The notes: generated from the letters alone by a model not told the origin. Positions 26,986-36,861 are shown, numbered from the stretch's first letter. The stretch: 64,000 bases of DNA from an uncultured Metabacillus sp. (GCF_947503125.1 NZ_CANNCR010000002.1:1-64000); one strand, 5' to 3'. Numbers and translations are program-made.

Positions 26986-27207
26986 ATGCCTATGCAACAT
27001 GATTTTCAGCTTTACAATGGAAACAATGAAAGATTCTTTGGGAGACCATTTGGAAGACCGTTCTTTTGGAGACCATATTTTGGAAGACCGTTTTTTGGCG
27101 GTCCATTTATTGGAGGAGTCCTAGGTGGATTATTAGGCAGCGCATTATTGTATCCTCCTTTCTATGGCTATCCATACCCTTATTATCCATATTGGTATTG
27201 GTATTAA
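26986..27207 (+). CDS. Small aromatic/glycine/proline-rich hydrophobic protein
   Basis: A 73-residue protein with unusual composition: repeats of the type FGRPFF/WRPYFGRPFF (about residues 17-40), a Gly-rich hydrophobic core (GGVLGGLLGSALL), and a tail built almost only of Tyr, Pro and Trp (YPYPYYPYWYWY). GGAGGT before the ATG shows it is a real gene. Similar Tyr/Pro-tailed proteins in Bacillus are mostly uncharacterised and some are linked to the spore surface; I cannot assign a function. Confidence 0.72.
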   Translation: MPMQHDFQLYNGNNERFFGRPFGRPFFWRPYFGRPFFGGPFIGGVLGGLLGSALLYPPFYGYPYPYYPYWYWY

Positions 27208-27454
27208 AAAAATTCAACATGACAAAAGCTACAATGAACGCAGTGGGACGATATTTGCATGACTCCTAGATAGAGACTAAATCGTTTCACGCGTTTTTTT
27301 TGGACTATCTGTACGCACCAGTTTTTTACTTAATCGTTTAATCAGCAAATTTAATTGACATAATGAAGGAATTTTATGAATAGGTTCTTAAATGACGAAT
27401 AGGCAGAGTTTCTGCAAAGATCCATTTTTGCAAAGTGAAGGTGAGGGATAACAC

Positions 27455-27904
27455 ATGCCAAGTGAATTATATAAAGTAAAGGCCAACTTACCCATTCATT
27501 CAATATGGAGATTCGTAAGTGTCATGGATAATTGGGCACCGCTTGTTCCTGGTTATATTGAACATGTAATAGTGAATGAAAGGGAGTCCATTTGGAAATT
27601 TAAAACAGATCTCGGAATGATAAAGAAAAAAATTGAGCTGAAAGTTGAGATTACAAATTGGATTGAGCCAACAAAAGTGACCTTTAATCTAACAGGTATA
27701 AATGAAAAAATGACAGGAAAAGGTTATTTTGAAGCAGATGAGATTACTGAAAGCAGCACATGTATGACTGGTTTTCTTGAAATCATACCAGAGGGCAAGA
27801 TGGCGAAAATGATCAATAATAAACTAAAGAAAAACCTCTCAGACATGACGAAAGAATTAACGGAAGCGATCATTGAAAAAATTGGAGAGAAGATCATTTC
27901 TTAG
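27455..27904 (+). CDS. SRPBCC-fold protein, CoxG-like
   Basis: A 149-residue soluble protein with the helix-grip (START/Bet v 1-like) pattern: an N-terminal strand (YKVKANLPIHSIWRFVSVMDNWAPLVPGY), alternating strands, and a long C-terminal helix. The opening with Trp-Ala-Pro and Pro-Gly is characteristic of the CoxG family (carbon monoxide dehydrogenase subunit G). No coxMSL genes are near, so a CO dehydrogenase role is not supported; binding of a hydrophobic ligand is the general family expectation. GGTGAGGG precedes the ATG. Confidence 0.78.
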   Translation: MPSELYKVKANLPIHSIWRFVSVMDNWAPLVPGYIEHVIVNERESIWKFKTDLGMIKKKIELKVEITNWIEPTKVTFNLTGINEKMTGKGYFEADEITESSTCMTGFLEIIPEGKMAKMINNKLKKNLSDMTKELTEAIIEKIGEKIIS

Positions 27905-27914
27905 TCTATACTTA

Positions 27915-27960
27915 AAAAAATGCTGACTTAAAGCAAAGGTGATTTTTAAGTCAGCATTTT
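27915..27960. terminator. Bidirectional terminator between convergent genes
   Basis: AAAATGCTGACTTAAA pairs with TTTAAGTCAGCATTTT; runs of A and T flank both sides, so it can serve the SRPBCC gene and the LysR gene facing it. Confidence 0.88.
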
Positions 27961-27999
27961 AGTCTTTTTTCGACATTTTGTTCATGTTGTAAAATAATG

Positions 28000-28902
28000 T
28001 TAAGTTGGTTTGATTTGATTGGGCCACTTTTTATTTAAAGAAGAGATAAAGGTCTTTACATTTTTTTTATCGGCCATTATGGGTGAATAAACATAGGAAA
28101 GCGTTCGTTTAAAGGTATGATTTTTCATTTTTAAAATAGACAGATTTTGATGCAGGACATCCCTTTCAATTACACTTTTCGATAAGAGAGACAGCCCCAT
28201 ACCATTTATCAGTGTTTCTTTGATGCCTTGGTTTGAGCTTATCGTAAGAAGTGATTGAACCTTTAAGCCATTTGTGCGAAAAACATGGTTAAGATATTCT
28301 CCTGTTCCTGACCCTACTTCTCTAGTAACCCAAGCTTGATTTTGCAGATCAGCTATTGTAACCTCTGCTTTTTGAGCCAGCTCATGATTAGTTGAAGAAA
28401 CTATAAATAATTCATCTTCCATAAAAGGGTGAACGGAAAGCTCCTTTTCATTTGTCTGCCCCTCAATTAATCCGATATCAACTTCATACATCCTTACAGA
28501 TTGGACAATTTCTTCGGTATTTCCAATGATAACTTGAAGTTCTAGCTCAGGGTAATCCTTTTGCAGATCGAGAAGTAATGTTGGCAAAATATATTCACCG
28601 ATTGTAAAGCTTGCTCCTATTTTTAATTCTCCCTTTATTGAATTGTGATGCTCTAAAATATCCTGAATGGTTTGTTCATAAATCGTGATCATTTGCTTTG
28701 CACGATCATATAAAATTTCACCCGTTGGAGTGATTTTCAAAAATTTTGGAGACCGTATAAATAGCTTTGTTTGCAACTCCTTTTCCAAATTTTTAATATG
28801 CAAGCTAACACTAGGTTGTGACATTCGAAGAATTTCGGCTGTTTTCGTAAAGTTTTTGACCTCTGCAAGTGTTACAAATGTTCTTAAGGCGTCATAGTAC
28901 AA
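28000..28902 (-). CDS. cysL: LysR-type activator of sulfite reductase genes (CysL)
   Basis: A 300-residue LysR-type regulator: N-terminal winged helix (YYDALRTFVTLAEVKNFTKTAE, SQPSVSLHIKNLEKEL) and a C-terminal effector-binding domain. The N-terminal 60 residues look very like Bacillus subtilis CysL (YwfK), which activates cysJI. It is divergent from cysJ, the usual arrangement. I chose TTG 28902, which gives the CysL-like start MYYDAL and lies behind GGTGGGG; the frame also opens at 28914. The 220-base divergent region should hold its operator. Confidence 0.88.
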   Translation of the reverse strand: MYYDALRTFVTLAEVKNFTKTAEILRMSQPSVSLHIKNLEKELQTKLFIRSPKFLKITPTGEILYDRAKQMITIYEQTIQDILEHHNSIKGELKIGASFTIGEYILPTLLLDLQKDYPELELQVIIGNTEEIVQSVRMYEVDIGLIEGQTNEKELSVHPFMEDELFIVSSTNHELAQKAEVTIADLQNQAWVTREVGSGTGEYLNHVFRTNGLKVQSLLTISSNQGIKETLINGMGLSLLSKSVIERDVLHQNLSILKMKNHTFKRTLSYVYSPIMADKKNVKTFISSLNKKWPNQIKPT

Positions 28903-29125
28903 AAAAACCCCCACCTTACTATTAGTAATGTTAATAACAACGATAATTTATATGTATTTTACTAATGAATGAACTTCTGGTAAAGTTTTATTAGAATATT
29001 TTTAATATCGTTCAATGCTGGAAAAGGTAAGAAAACAATCGAAAGATCTCGAAAATTGTTGAAACCAGTCATTGTACACAAATGACGTTAACGATATACT
29101 TATAACTTTTGTGAGGTGGAAAGTG

Positions 29126-30946
29126 TTGCAACTTCAGGTAATAAACAGTCCGTTTAACCAGGAGCAGGCAGAGCTCCTAAACCGTCTTCTGCCAACCTTA
29201 ACAGAATCTCAAAAAGTTTGGCTAAGCGGTTATTTAGCAGCATCCCAAACTGCAACTGCAGCCGGCACTCCAAGTGTACCGACACAGGAAGCCCAGGTCG
29301 GAATCACTGCACAGGCAATCTCAAAAGACGTAACGATTCTTTACGGCTCCCAGACTGGTAATGCACAGGGGCTTGCAGAAAAAGCAGGTAAGACACTTGA
29401 GGGGAATGGCTTTAACGTAACCGTTTCGTCTATGAGTGATTTTAAACCAAACAACTTAAAGAAGGTTGAAAATCTCCTAATCGTTGCTAGTACACATGGT
29501 GAAGGCGATCCACCGGATAATGCACTTTCATTCCATGAGTTTCTTCATGGACGACGTGCGCCAAAGCTTGATAACCTAAGGTATTCTGTATTAGCGCTTG
29601 GAGACAGCTCATATGAATTTTTCTGTAAAACTGGAAAAGATTTTGATCACCGATTGGAAGAGCTCGGCGGTAAGAGACTATATGATCGTGTAGATTGTGA
29701 TCTTGACTATGATGAGCCGGCAGCTGAATGGATCCAAGGCGTTCTTAGCGGATTAAGCGAAGCACAAGGCGGAGCTGCTGTATCTGTATCTGCTGCTGCT
29801 CCTCAAGCAGGTGAATCTGCTTATTCACGAACAAATCCATTTAAAGCTGAAGTTCTCGAAAATATTAACTTGAATGGTCGTGGTTCTAACAAAGAAACAC
29901 GTCATCTTGAAATTTCACTTGAGGGATCAGGCTTAACTTATGAACCAGGTGATAGTCTTGGCGTTTACCCGCAAAACGATCCAGAGCTTGTTGATTTGCT
30001 TCTTGAAGAAATGAAATGGAATCCAGAAGAAAATGTAACGATTAATAAACAAGGTGAAAGTCTAGCACTTAGAGAAGCGCTTATTTCACATTTTGAAATT
30101 ACTGTATTAACAAAACCTCTCGTTGAGCAGGCGGCGAAACTTTCTGAAAACCAAGAGCTACAGGAACTTGTATCTCCTGATAATGTGGAAAAACTAAAAG
30201 CTTATCTTGATGGCCGTGATCTCCTTGATTTGGTACGTGATTTTGCTCCATGGAAAGGAACAGCACAGGATTTTATTTCAATTTTACGAAAAATGCCTGC
30301 ACGACTGTATTCTATTTCAAGCAGCTTAGCAGCGAATCCAGATGAGGTTCATTTAACAATCGGCGCTGTACGTTATGAAGCTCATGGCCGTGAACGAAAA
30401 GGTGTTTGCTCGATTTTATGTGCTGAGCGCCTTCAACCAGGTGACACGCTTCCGGTTTATGTTCAGCATAACCAAAACTTCAAGCTGCCGGCAAACCCTG
30501 ATACGCCAATCATAATGGTAGGGCCAGGTACCGGGATTGCCCCATTCCGCGCCTTTATGCAAGAGCGTGAGGAAATGGGTGCAGAAGGAAAATCATGGTT
30601 ATTCTTTGGCGACCAGCACTTTGTTACAGATTTCCTTTATCAAACAGAATGGCAAAAGTGGCTTAAGGATGGAGTATTAACAAAAATGGATGTCGCGTTT
30701 TCACGTGACAGTGATGAAAAAGTATATGTACAGCACCGTATGCTCGAGCAAAGTAAAGAATTGTTCGAGTGGCTTCAAGAGGGAGCAGCTGTTTATATTT
30801 GCGGAGATGAAAAAAATATGGCACATGATGTTCATAACGTGCTTATTGATATTATCGAAAAAGAAGGCGGCATGAGCCGTGAACAAGCAGAAGCGTATCT
30901 TGCAGATATGCAGCAGCAAAAACGTTATCAACGAGATGTATACTGA
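29126..30946 (+). CDS. cysJ: NADPH-dependent sulfite reductase, flavoprotein subunit
   Basis: Passes electrons from NADPH through FAD and FMN to the hemoprotein CysI for reduction of sulfite to sulfide. The roughly 606-residue protein has an N-terminal helical segment (MQLQVINSPFNQEQAELLNR), a flavodoxin domain (TILYGSQTGNAQGLAEKAGK; THGEGDPPDNA; LGDSSYEFFC), a FAD domain (RLYSISSS; GVCSILCAERL) and an NADPH domain (MVGPGTGIAPFRAFMQER; YICGDEKNMA) ending in RYQRDVY. TTG 29126 is the likely start, six bases after GAGGTGG. cysI follows after 26 bases. Confidence 0.95.
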   Translation: MQLQVINSPFNQEQAELLNRLLPTLTESQKVWLSGYLAASQTATAAGTPSVPTQEAQVGITAQAISKDVTILYGSQTGNAQGLAEKAGKTLEGNGFNVTVSSMSDFKPNNLKKVENLLIVASTHGEGDPPDNALSFHEFLHGRRAPKLDNLRYSVLALGDSSYEFFCKTGKDFDHRLEELGGKRLYDRVDCDLDYDEPAAEWIQGVLSGLSEAQGGAAVSVSAAAPQAGESAYSRTNPFKAEVLENINLNGRGSNKETRHLEISLEGSGLTYEPGDSLGVYPQNDPELVDLLLEEMKWNPEENVTINKQGESLALREALISHFEITVLTKPLVEQAAKLSENQELQELVSPDNVEKLKAYLDGRDLLDLVRDFAPWKGTAQDFISILRKMPARLYSISSSLAANPDEVHLTIGAVRYEAHGRERKGVCSILCAERLQPGDTLPVYVQHNQNFKLPANPDTPIIMVGPGTGIAPFRAFMQEREEMGAEGKSWLFFGDQHFVTDFLYQTEWQKWLKDGVLTKMDVAFSRDSDEKVYVQHRMLEQSKELFEWLQEGAAVYICGDEKNMAHDVHNVLIDIIEKEGGMSREQAEAYLADMQQQKRYQRDVY

Positions 30947-30972
30947 TTTTTACATGAAAGGAGTTTATCAAC

Positions 30973-32691
30973 ATGGTGAATAAAACGTTAAAAGCACCGG
31001 ATGGCCCGCCAAGTGATGTTGAACGTATAAAAAGAGAAAGTGACTATTTGCGGGGCACGCTGAAAGAAGCGATGCTTGATCAGATTAGTGCCGGAATTAA
31101 CGATGACGACAACCGATTAATGAAATTTCACGGAAGTTATTTGCAAGATGATAGAGATCTTCGGAATGAACGCCAAAAGCAAAAGCTTGAGCCAGCTTAT
31201 CAATTTATGCTGCGGGTTCGCTTGCCTGGGGGTGTGGCAACACCTGAGCAATGGCTTGTCATGGATGACCTTGCAAATAAATATGGGAATGGTACATTAA
31301 AACTTACAACACGTATGACATTTCAAATGCATGGTATCTTAAAGTGGAATATGAAGAAAACAATTCAGGGCATTCATGCTTCTCTTATGGACACAATTGC
31401 GGCATGTGGGGATGTAAATAGAAACGTAATGTGCAACCCGAACCCATATCAATCTGATATTCATTTAGAAGTCTACGAGTGGGCGAAAAAATTAAGTAAT
31501 GACTTATTGCCGCGAACTAGAGCCTATCATGAAATTTGGTTGGACGAAGAAAAGGTTGCAAGTACACCTGATATCGATGAAGTTGAACCAATGTACGGTC
31601 CTCTTTACTTGCCGCGTAAGTTTAAAATTGGTATCGCTGTGCCTCCATCAAATGATATTGATGTCTATTCACAGGACCTTGGTCTTATCGCTATTATTGA
31701 GGATGATAAGCTTATTGGGTTTAATGTGGCAATCGGCGGCGGTATGGGTATGTCACATGGTGATAAGGAAACGTATCCACAGCTTGCGAAAGTGATCGGC
31801 TTCTGTAAACCTGAGCAAATTTATGATGTGGCAGAAAAAGTAATCACTATTCAGCGCGATTACGGAAACCGTTCAGCACGTAAAAATGCCCGCTTCAAGT
31901 ATACAGTTGACCGTCTCGGACTTCAAACAGTTAAGGAAGAATTAGAAAATCGTCTTGGCTGGAGTCTTGAAGAAGCAAAGCCTTATCACTTTGATCATAA
32001 CGGTGATCGTTATGGCTGGGTAAAAGGTGTAAAAGGAAAATGGAATTTTACACTATTTGTTGAAGGCGGACGTGTAACAGATTTTGAGGATTATAAATTG
32101 ATGACAGGCTTGCGCGAAATTGCGAAAATTCATACTGGTGATTTCCGATTGACAGCTAATCAAAACTTAATTATTGCTAATGTATCAAGTCAGAAAAAGA
32201 AACAAATCACTGAACTAATTGAGCAATATGGCTTAACCGACGGCAAGCAATATACAGCTCTCCGCCGCGGTTCGATGGCTTGTGTTGCCCTTCCTACTTG
32301 TGGATTGGCGATGGCAGAAGCTGAGCGTTATTTACCTACTTTAATTGATAAAATCGATGAAATTTTAAATGAAAATGGATTACGTGATGAAGAAATTACC
32401 ATCCGTATGACAGGCTGTCCAAACGGTTGTGCACGCCATGCTCTTGGTGAAATTGGCTTTATCGGCAAGGCGCCTGGCAAATATAATATGTATCTTGGTG
32501 CAGCTTTTGATGGCAGCCGTCTAAGCAAAATGTACCGCGAAAACATTGGTGAAGAGGAAATCTTAAATGAATTGCGTGTTATTCTTCCTCGCTATGCAAA
32601 GGAACGTGAAGATGGCGAGCACTTCGGTGACTTTGTGATCCGTGCCGGAATCATTAAAGCAACGACAGATGGTACGAATTTTCATGAGTAA
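30973..32691 (+). CDS. cysI: Sulfite reductase hemoprotein beta subunit
   Basis: Carries the siroheme and 4Fe-4S cluster where sulfite is reduced by six electrons to sulfide for cysteine synthesis. The 572-residue protein has the two cysteine pairs that hold the cluster: CVALPTC near residue 438 and TGCPNGC near residue 480. AAAGGAG precedes the ATG, and the gene is cotranscribed with cysJ. A terminator follows. The length and motifs are normal for the NADPH-type enzyme. Confidence 0.95.
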   Translation: MVNKTLKAPDGPPSDVERIKRESDYLRGTLKEAMLDQISAGINDDDNRLMKFHGSYLQDDRDLRNERQKQKLEPAYQFMLRVRLPGGVATPEQWLVMDDLANKYGNGTLKLTTRMTFQMHGILKWNMKKTIQGIHASLMDTIAACGDVNRNVMCNPNPYQSDIHLEVYEWAKKLSNDLLPRTRAYHEIWLDEEKVASTPDIDEVEPMYGPLYLPRKFKIGIAVPPSNDIDVYSQDLGLIAIIEDDKLIGFNVAIGGGMGMSHGDKETYPQLAKVIGFCKPEQIYDVAEKVITIQRDYGNRSARKNARFKYTVDRLGLQTVKEELENRLGWSLEEAKPYHFDHNGDRYGWVKGVKGKWNFTLFVEGGRVTDFEDYKLMTGLREIAKIHTGDFRLTANQNLIIANVSSQKKKQITELIEQYGLTDGKQYTALRRGSMACVALPTCGLAMAEAERYLPTLIDKIDEILNENGLRDEEITIRMTGCPNGCARHALGEIGFIGKAPGKYNMYLGAAFDGSRLSKMYRENIGEEEILNELRVILPRYAKEREDGEHFGDFVIRAGIIKATTDGTNFHE

Positions 32692-32704
32692 TAAAGAATA
32701 AAAT

Positions 32705-32733
32705 GGGACTGTCTCAATTGGGACAGTCTTTTC
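32705..32733 (+). terminator. Terminator of the cysJI operon
   Basis: GGACTGTC and GACAGTC form a short stem followed by TTTTCG, 13 bases after the cysI stop. Confidence 0.82.
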
Positions 32734-32739
32734 GTATTT

Positions 32740-32957
32740 TAAGAATTCTTGGTATTGGCAAGCAGTGCTTGAGCTTTGTTATTGCTGAGCGTAATTTATA
32801 AAATTCTTGAACTGTGGATAGCGCTTTGACGTCTAGACCCGAAGCATAGGATGTGCAAGTGCAGTCAGTGCGACAGGACGTCGGACAGGACGTCGCGTTT
32901 TTGACTGCCAGCGCCTTAGCCCTCTAGAGGGACAAGGGTTGTTGCATCTAAAGGAGA
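32740..32957. repeat. Dispersed intergenic repeat-like element
   Basis: A GC-richer block in an AT-rich surrounding. It contains two adjacent copies of GACAGGACGTCG (about 32870-32895), GCGC-rich ends and the segment CAGCGCCTTAGCCCTCTAGAGGG, resembling dispersed intergenic elements of Bacillus-group genomes. It abuts the truncated end of the yyaC-like remnant. A partly similar block (GCGC ends, CTAGA core) lies at 47365-47495. I cannot show copy number from one window. Confidence 0.45.
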
Positions 32958-33218
32958 TTAGAGATTTCCAATTATTGATAAGTGTTCTGGATATAAATCT
33001 TGGAGTAACGTTCCAACAAATGGACCAAGACTATCGCCATTTATTAAATTTGAACCAATTCCTACAACATAAATATGTTCGGTCCCTTCTGGAATAAGTG
33101 AGTACAGTGTATTTCTTATAAATAGAGGTGCCAGCTTATGATTATAAGGAATGATTCCTTCTAGCATCGCTCGTTTCCTGTTCATTTCATGATTGTTTAA
33201 CATGTTGATTCTCCTCAA
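32958..33218 (-). pseudogene. yyaC: N-terminal remnant of a YyaC-like spore protease gene
   Basis: The 86-residue frame begins like YyaC (DUF1256, related to the GPR-type germination protease fold): IPYNHKLAPLFIRNTL, IYVVGIGSNLINGDSLGPFVGTLLQ. Intact proteins have about 200 residues; here the frame stops at IIGNL, exactly where the repeat-like block begins, so the C-terminal 120 residues have been lost. The likely start is an internal ATG (MLNNHEMNRKR). YyaC is a sporulation-specific protein; loss here says nothing about a second copy elsewhere. Confidence 0.75.
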
Positions 33219-33523
33219 ACTGGGTATTTGATCATCAGAATACTGCAGCGCTTTTAAAATATAGTAAGATAAAACTAGTTTATTTAATTTGAAAAATGGT
33301 GGGTAGAAAACCTATGTTTAACATCTTCCAACAAAACTATTTGCTTACACTATTCTTCGTTTAGACAATAAAATCCTTCTAAATTTTTTAACAGTAAAAT
33401 ATTGGTGAAAACTCTCTTGCTATAATCATTTCGCTTATTTTAATTGAATGATAGCACTTCTTCTGCATAGTGGAATGGTATAGTATAATTGAACAATATT
33501 TAAAAGCAGGAGGCAGATCAATC
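33219..33523. other. Intergenic region between divergent genes
   Basis: AT-rich, 305 bases, with no open frame worth reporting. It should hold promoters for the phosphoesterase gene (a TATAAT at about 33484 lies 40 bases before its ATG) and the former yyaC gene. Confidence 0.45.
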
Positions 33524-34243
33524 ATGAAGATTGCATTTATTTCTGACATACATGGGAATGCTGTTGCACTTGAGGCAGTTATTGAAGATGTAAAACAGAA
33601 AAACATTGATAAGGTTTGTGTTCTCGGTGACATTTGTTTTCGCGGTCCGGAGCCAAAACGATCTCTTGATTTAATTCGCTCTTTACAGACAGACGTCATA
33701 AAAGGGAATGCTGACGAATGGGTAGTCAGAGGAGTTCAGAAGGGTGAAGTTCCTGACAAAGTGTTAAGCATGATGAATAAGGAACGAGATTGGACTGTTT
33801 CTCAACTTGAAAAAACTGATCTTGACTATTTAAAGGGATTGCCTAAGGAACTTCATTTTGAGATAGATGGAGTAGGGATACATGCTTTTCATGCAACACC
33901 AAATAATTTATTTGATGTTGTGCTTCCAAACACAGATGATTCAGGAATTATGGAAAAGCTTATGTCAAATGCAAATGCTCAAATTTATATTTATGCTCAT
34001 ATACATAAGCCTTATATACGTTTTATAAATGGTCAAGTTGTTATGAATATCGGCAGTGTCGGATTGCCTTTTGACGGACTGACAAAGTCATCTTATGGGC
34101 TTGTTCAAATTAATAATGGCGGTTTTAGTGTTTCGATTGAACGGGTCGATTTTACTATTCAAAAAGTCATTGATCAGTACCAGGAGGGAAATTATCCTAA
34201 TGCAAACATGATGATTAATGTTGTAAAAGAGGCTCGTTTGTAG
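33524..34243 (+). CDS. Metallophosphoesterase (YfcE/MJ0936-like)
   Basis: A two-metal phosphodiesterase/phosphatase of 239 residues. The metal ligands are visible in order: ISDIHGN near the start, LGDICFRGP, GNADEW (in place of GNHD) and YAHIHKPY (in place of GHTH). A C-terminal segment of about 60 residues contains NIGSVGLPFDG, typical of the YfcE-like branch. The substrate is unknown. I chose ATG 33524 behind AGGAGG; the frame is open from 33470. It is a single-gene unit with its own terminator. Confidence 0.85.
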   Translation: MKIAFISDIHGNAVALEAVIEDVKQKNIDKVCVLGDICFRGPEPKRSLDLIRSLQTDVIKGNADEWVVRGVQKGEVPDKVLSMMNKERDWTVSQLEKTDLDYLKGLPKELHFEIDGVGIHAFHATPNNLFDVVLPNTDDSGIMEKLMSNANAQIYIYAHIHKPYIRFINGQVVMNIGSVGLPFDGLTKSSYGLVQINNGGFSVSIERVDFTIQKVIDQYQEGNYPNANMMINVVKEARL

Positions 34244-34750
34244 ATCGAGTGCACTTTATAAAAAATTAGATGGAAAAGCGCAGGTGTTAATACCTGCGCT
34301 ACTTTAAAGTGAGAAATAGAAGCTCGAATTCAATTGGTCCTCTATGTGAATTTCTTAAGCATAGTAATCTCCTCTTCTTAAAAATACCAGTAACAGCCGG
34401 AGTTCCAAAATCAACGGTTAATATGCTAGACTCCTGATATTGAATGCCTATTTGGCAGCTCCTAAACATCCTTCTCTAAAACTTATATGACAGTCAAATT
34501 TCATATGATTACCTTCGTTTTGTTTTTTCCTATCTTTTTTTCATTCCACTAAGTAAATAGATTAATTTTACCATAGTATTTAAATGTTTTTTGTAAAAAA
34601 AATATTAACTGCAGGTTAATTATGTAATTTTTCCGTTAAGATTCTTGAAAATCTTACAATTTTAAATCGAAATTAAATATATTTAGCATTAGCAGCAAAA
34701 ACCTTTGCTATTTTCTAAAGTAAATACGACAGATAGGAAAAGGAAGATAT
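34244..34750. other. Intergenic region, 507 bases
   Basis: Contains the phosphoesterase terminator at its left end and an AT-rich promoter region at its right. A 56-codon minus-strand frame (34469 down to 34299) has a plausible composition but only a cramped AGAAGG before its ATG and overlaps the terminator; I do not count it as a gene. Nothing else is recognisable. Confidence 0.4.
34277..34300 (+). terminator. Terminator after the phosphoesterase gene
   Basis: AGCGCAGGT and ACCTGCGCT form a perfect 9-base stem around a 6-base loop. The following tract (ACTTTAAA) is weak in T. Confidence 0.65.
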
Positions 34751-36043
34751 ATGATTAATTTACAGACAACATTTATCAAGGAATATTTGAAAAAGTATTC
34801 AGTAGAAATAGGGATCCTGCTATGTTTTATTCTTCCGCCAATAGGAATTTTGTGGCTAATGGTCATTGGTTGGAACCATTTGAACGAGGTTATTAATTTT
34901 AAAGTCTCTTTTTCTATTAATACGACGAGTTTCTTTTTTATCTGTATGGCTCTGGCAACTACTGGTGCTGCTCTTGGGAATGGCAATGGAAGTTATCTGC
35001 TTGCATTCGCTATGATTTTAGGGTATTTGGGGCTGTATTCATTCATTAAAGATCGCGTTACGATTTCTCTTTTTAGTCGTTATAAACAATTAATCATTAT
35101 AGGCGGAGTGTATTTAATTATCATTGGAAATATCGTCAATCAACTGAATGTCCCTGAACATATCTTTGGTCTGCTTACAGGTACTACATTTATTGGTACT
35201 TCTGAAGATGCAAGCGGGAGATTATTTGGGAGTGCATATAACCCTAACTTTACAAGTTTTTTATTGTTGATTTCATTATCCTTCCTTCTGGCTGATCTTT
35301 TAAAACGACTGCAGGAGAGAAGGAGCTTAATCCCAACTCTCAGCCTTATCTTATTCTTCGGGGCAGGGATATTTCAAACAGAGTCAAGAACTGGAGTAGC
35401 CACAATGTTTATCATGTTTATTCTATTTTTACTAAGGCTTGCTCCTAAGATTGGAATATACTGTTTATCATTTATGGTTTTGGTTAATATTCATATTCTT
35501 GCACTTATCCCGAGATCTGAACAGATTCGAAGCTCTAGCTTTGTGCGAAAAGAAATATGGGAAAATAGTTTTAAAATATGGAAGGAACATCCTTATTTTG
35601 GAACGACATCACTAGGCTTTTATGATGCATATGCTCATTTTGGTGAACCTGTTCCCCATGCACATAATATTTTATTAGGGTTTTTCTCTGAATATGGGTC
35701 AGTTGGAGGGCTTGGTTTTTTATTAGTATTTACTGCAATTTCATTTAAATTCTGTTATCTCTTTCTTATTAAGTGGAAGAAAAAGAAAGTATTATTGGAA
35801 TTCTTTCTCTTATCACTTCCAATTCTGCTACTAACAGGCATTTTTGATCATCCGCTTGTTTCCCCGCAGACAACAATATTGATAGTCATCTTGGTTGCCT
35901 GTTGGGACCGTTACACTGAGCGTTTACCATTTGTGAGAAAATCGATTTTCTCATTGAAAAGGCTATATACAAAAGGAGTTTATTTGAAGCAAAAACCAGT
36001 CTCACAGCAAATGACGAAAACGGAAAAAAATAAATCGGTTTAA
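34751..36043 (+). CDS. O-antigen ligase-like polytopic membrane protein
   Basis: A 430-residue protein with about ten membrane helices and a large loop between the later helices containing KIWKEHPYFGTTSLGFYDAYAHFGEPVPHAHNILL. This loop, with its H-x-H-N motif, is the signature of the Wzy/WaaL (Wzy_C) superfamily, whose members polymerise or ligate surface glycans using lipid-linked sugars. AAAAGGAAG precedes the ATG. No glycosyltransferase genes are adjacent, so the glycan is unknown. The C-terminus is basic and cytoplasmic. Confidence 0.82.
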   Translation: MINLQTTFIKEYLKKYSVEIGILLCFILPPIGILWLMVIGWNHLNEVINFKVSFSINTTSFFFICMALATTGAALGNGNGSYLLAFAMILGYLGLYSFIKDRVTISLFSRYKQLIIIGGVYLIIIGNIVNQLNVPEHIFGLLTGTTFIGTSEDASGRLFGSAYNPNFTSFLLLISLSFLLADLLKRLQERRSLIPTLSLILFFGAGIFQTESRTGVATMFIMFILFLLRLAPKIGIYCLSFMVLVNIHILALIPRSEQIRSSSFVRKEIWENSFKIWKEHPYFGTTSLGFYDAYAHFGEPVPHAHNILLGFFSEYGSVGGLGFLLVFTAISFKFCYLFLIKWKKKKVLLEFFLLSLPILLLTGIFDHPLVSPQTTILIVILVACWDRYTERLPFVRKSIFSLKRLYTKGVYLKQKPVSQQMTKTEKNKSV

Positions 36044-36188
36044 AAGAGAGTTGCCTATTGTGAAAAGATAACCTTAAAAACTATTCAAGAATTTGACATT
36101 GTGGAATAAAAGTTGGATGAAAATATTATGGTAATGGCCCTTGCCTTTGCTAAATATGATTAGGTAACCGTGATTTGGAGGTGAAGTC

Positions 36189-36575
36189 ATGGGAGTTGTA
36201 AAGGCTACACAATCAGATATAAACCTCTTAGCAAGATTACTAGAGCGGAAGCTGAAGGTGAGGGTACACTGGGAATGCTGCTTGTTGGGAATGTAGGTAT
36301 TAACAGGATAAGAGCGAATTGCTAAGATTTTAAAGGTTATTTTTATCAACGTGCTAGAGAAAATTGAAAAACAGTTAGCACGCCGTGTAGTGAATGGGGA
36401 AAGATTTTGGCCAGCAAAATACAGCTTATGGTATTTTAGACCGCCAGGAGATTGTCCGCCGCAATGGTATAATCAGCCGTAAGTTGGCCGATACAAACTT
36501 CATTGTTTTTAAGAGCCAACTGCTGAAGAATGTCAAAATGTATATAATACTTCTAAAACACTAAAGTTAAGTTAA
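36189..36575 (+). pseudogene. cwlJ: Decayed spore cortex hydrolase CwlJ
   Basis: Three-frame translation recovers most of CwlJ: MGVVKATQSDINLLARLL, then after a frameshift near 36239 AEAEGEGTLGMLLVGNVGI, an in-frame stop after RANC, an internal deletion, GYFYQRAR, another shift, then NGERFWPAKYSLWYFRPPGD and CPPQWYNQP, a stop, and finally EPTAEECQNVYNTS. CwlJ opens the spore cortex during germination and is usually about 140 residues. A good GGAGG site still precedes the ATG and a strong terminator still follows, so the transcription unit is otherwise preserved. I am confident that it is non-functional. Confidence 0.88.
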
Positions 36576-36609
36576 ATTTAAAACAATAAAATTATCTCTA
36601 GCCAATCAA

Positions 36610-36658
36610 AGCCTGACCAAAACGCTTTTAAGCTAAATTGGTCAGACTTTTTTATTTT
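36610..36658 (+). terminator. Terminator of the former cwlJ unit
   Basis: GCCTGACCAA pairs with TTGGTCAGAC around an AT-rich loop and is followed by TTTTTTATTTT. Confidence 0.85.
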
Positions 36659-36861
36659 CAGTTATGAAATAAAAAAGCTGATTATTTGATTAACTTATTT
36701 TGTCGAATTCCCAGAATAGGTAAGTGGAAAATATAAAGTAAAGAAAACTGATTAAATCGTTTAACTAAAATCATCTAGATAATGTCTAAATATGATACAC
36801 TTATTTTCATAATAAATATAGAAATATGTTATCACGCAAATCGTTGTGACAGGAGGGCAGC

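Noticed and set aside
33388-33699. 103-codon minus-strand frame overlapping the phosphoesterase gene start
   Set aside because: It covers the promoter and the metal-binding N-terminus of a convincing plus-strand gene.
34299-34469. 56-codon minus-strand frame between the phosphoesterase and ligase-like genes
   Set aside because: Its ribosome site is too close to the ATG, it overlaps a terminator, and I recognise nothing in the peptide.
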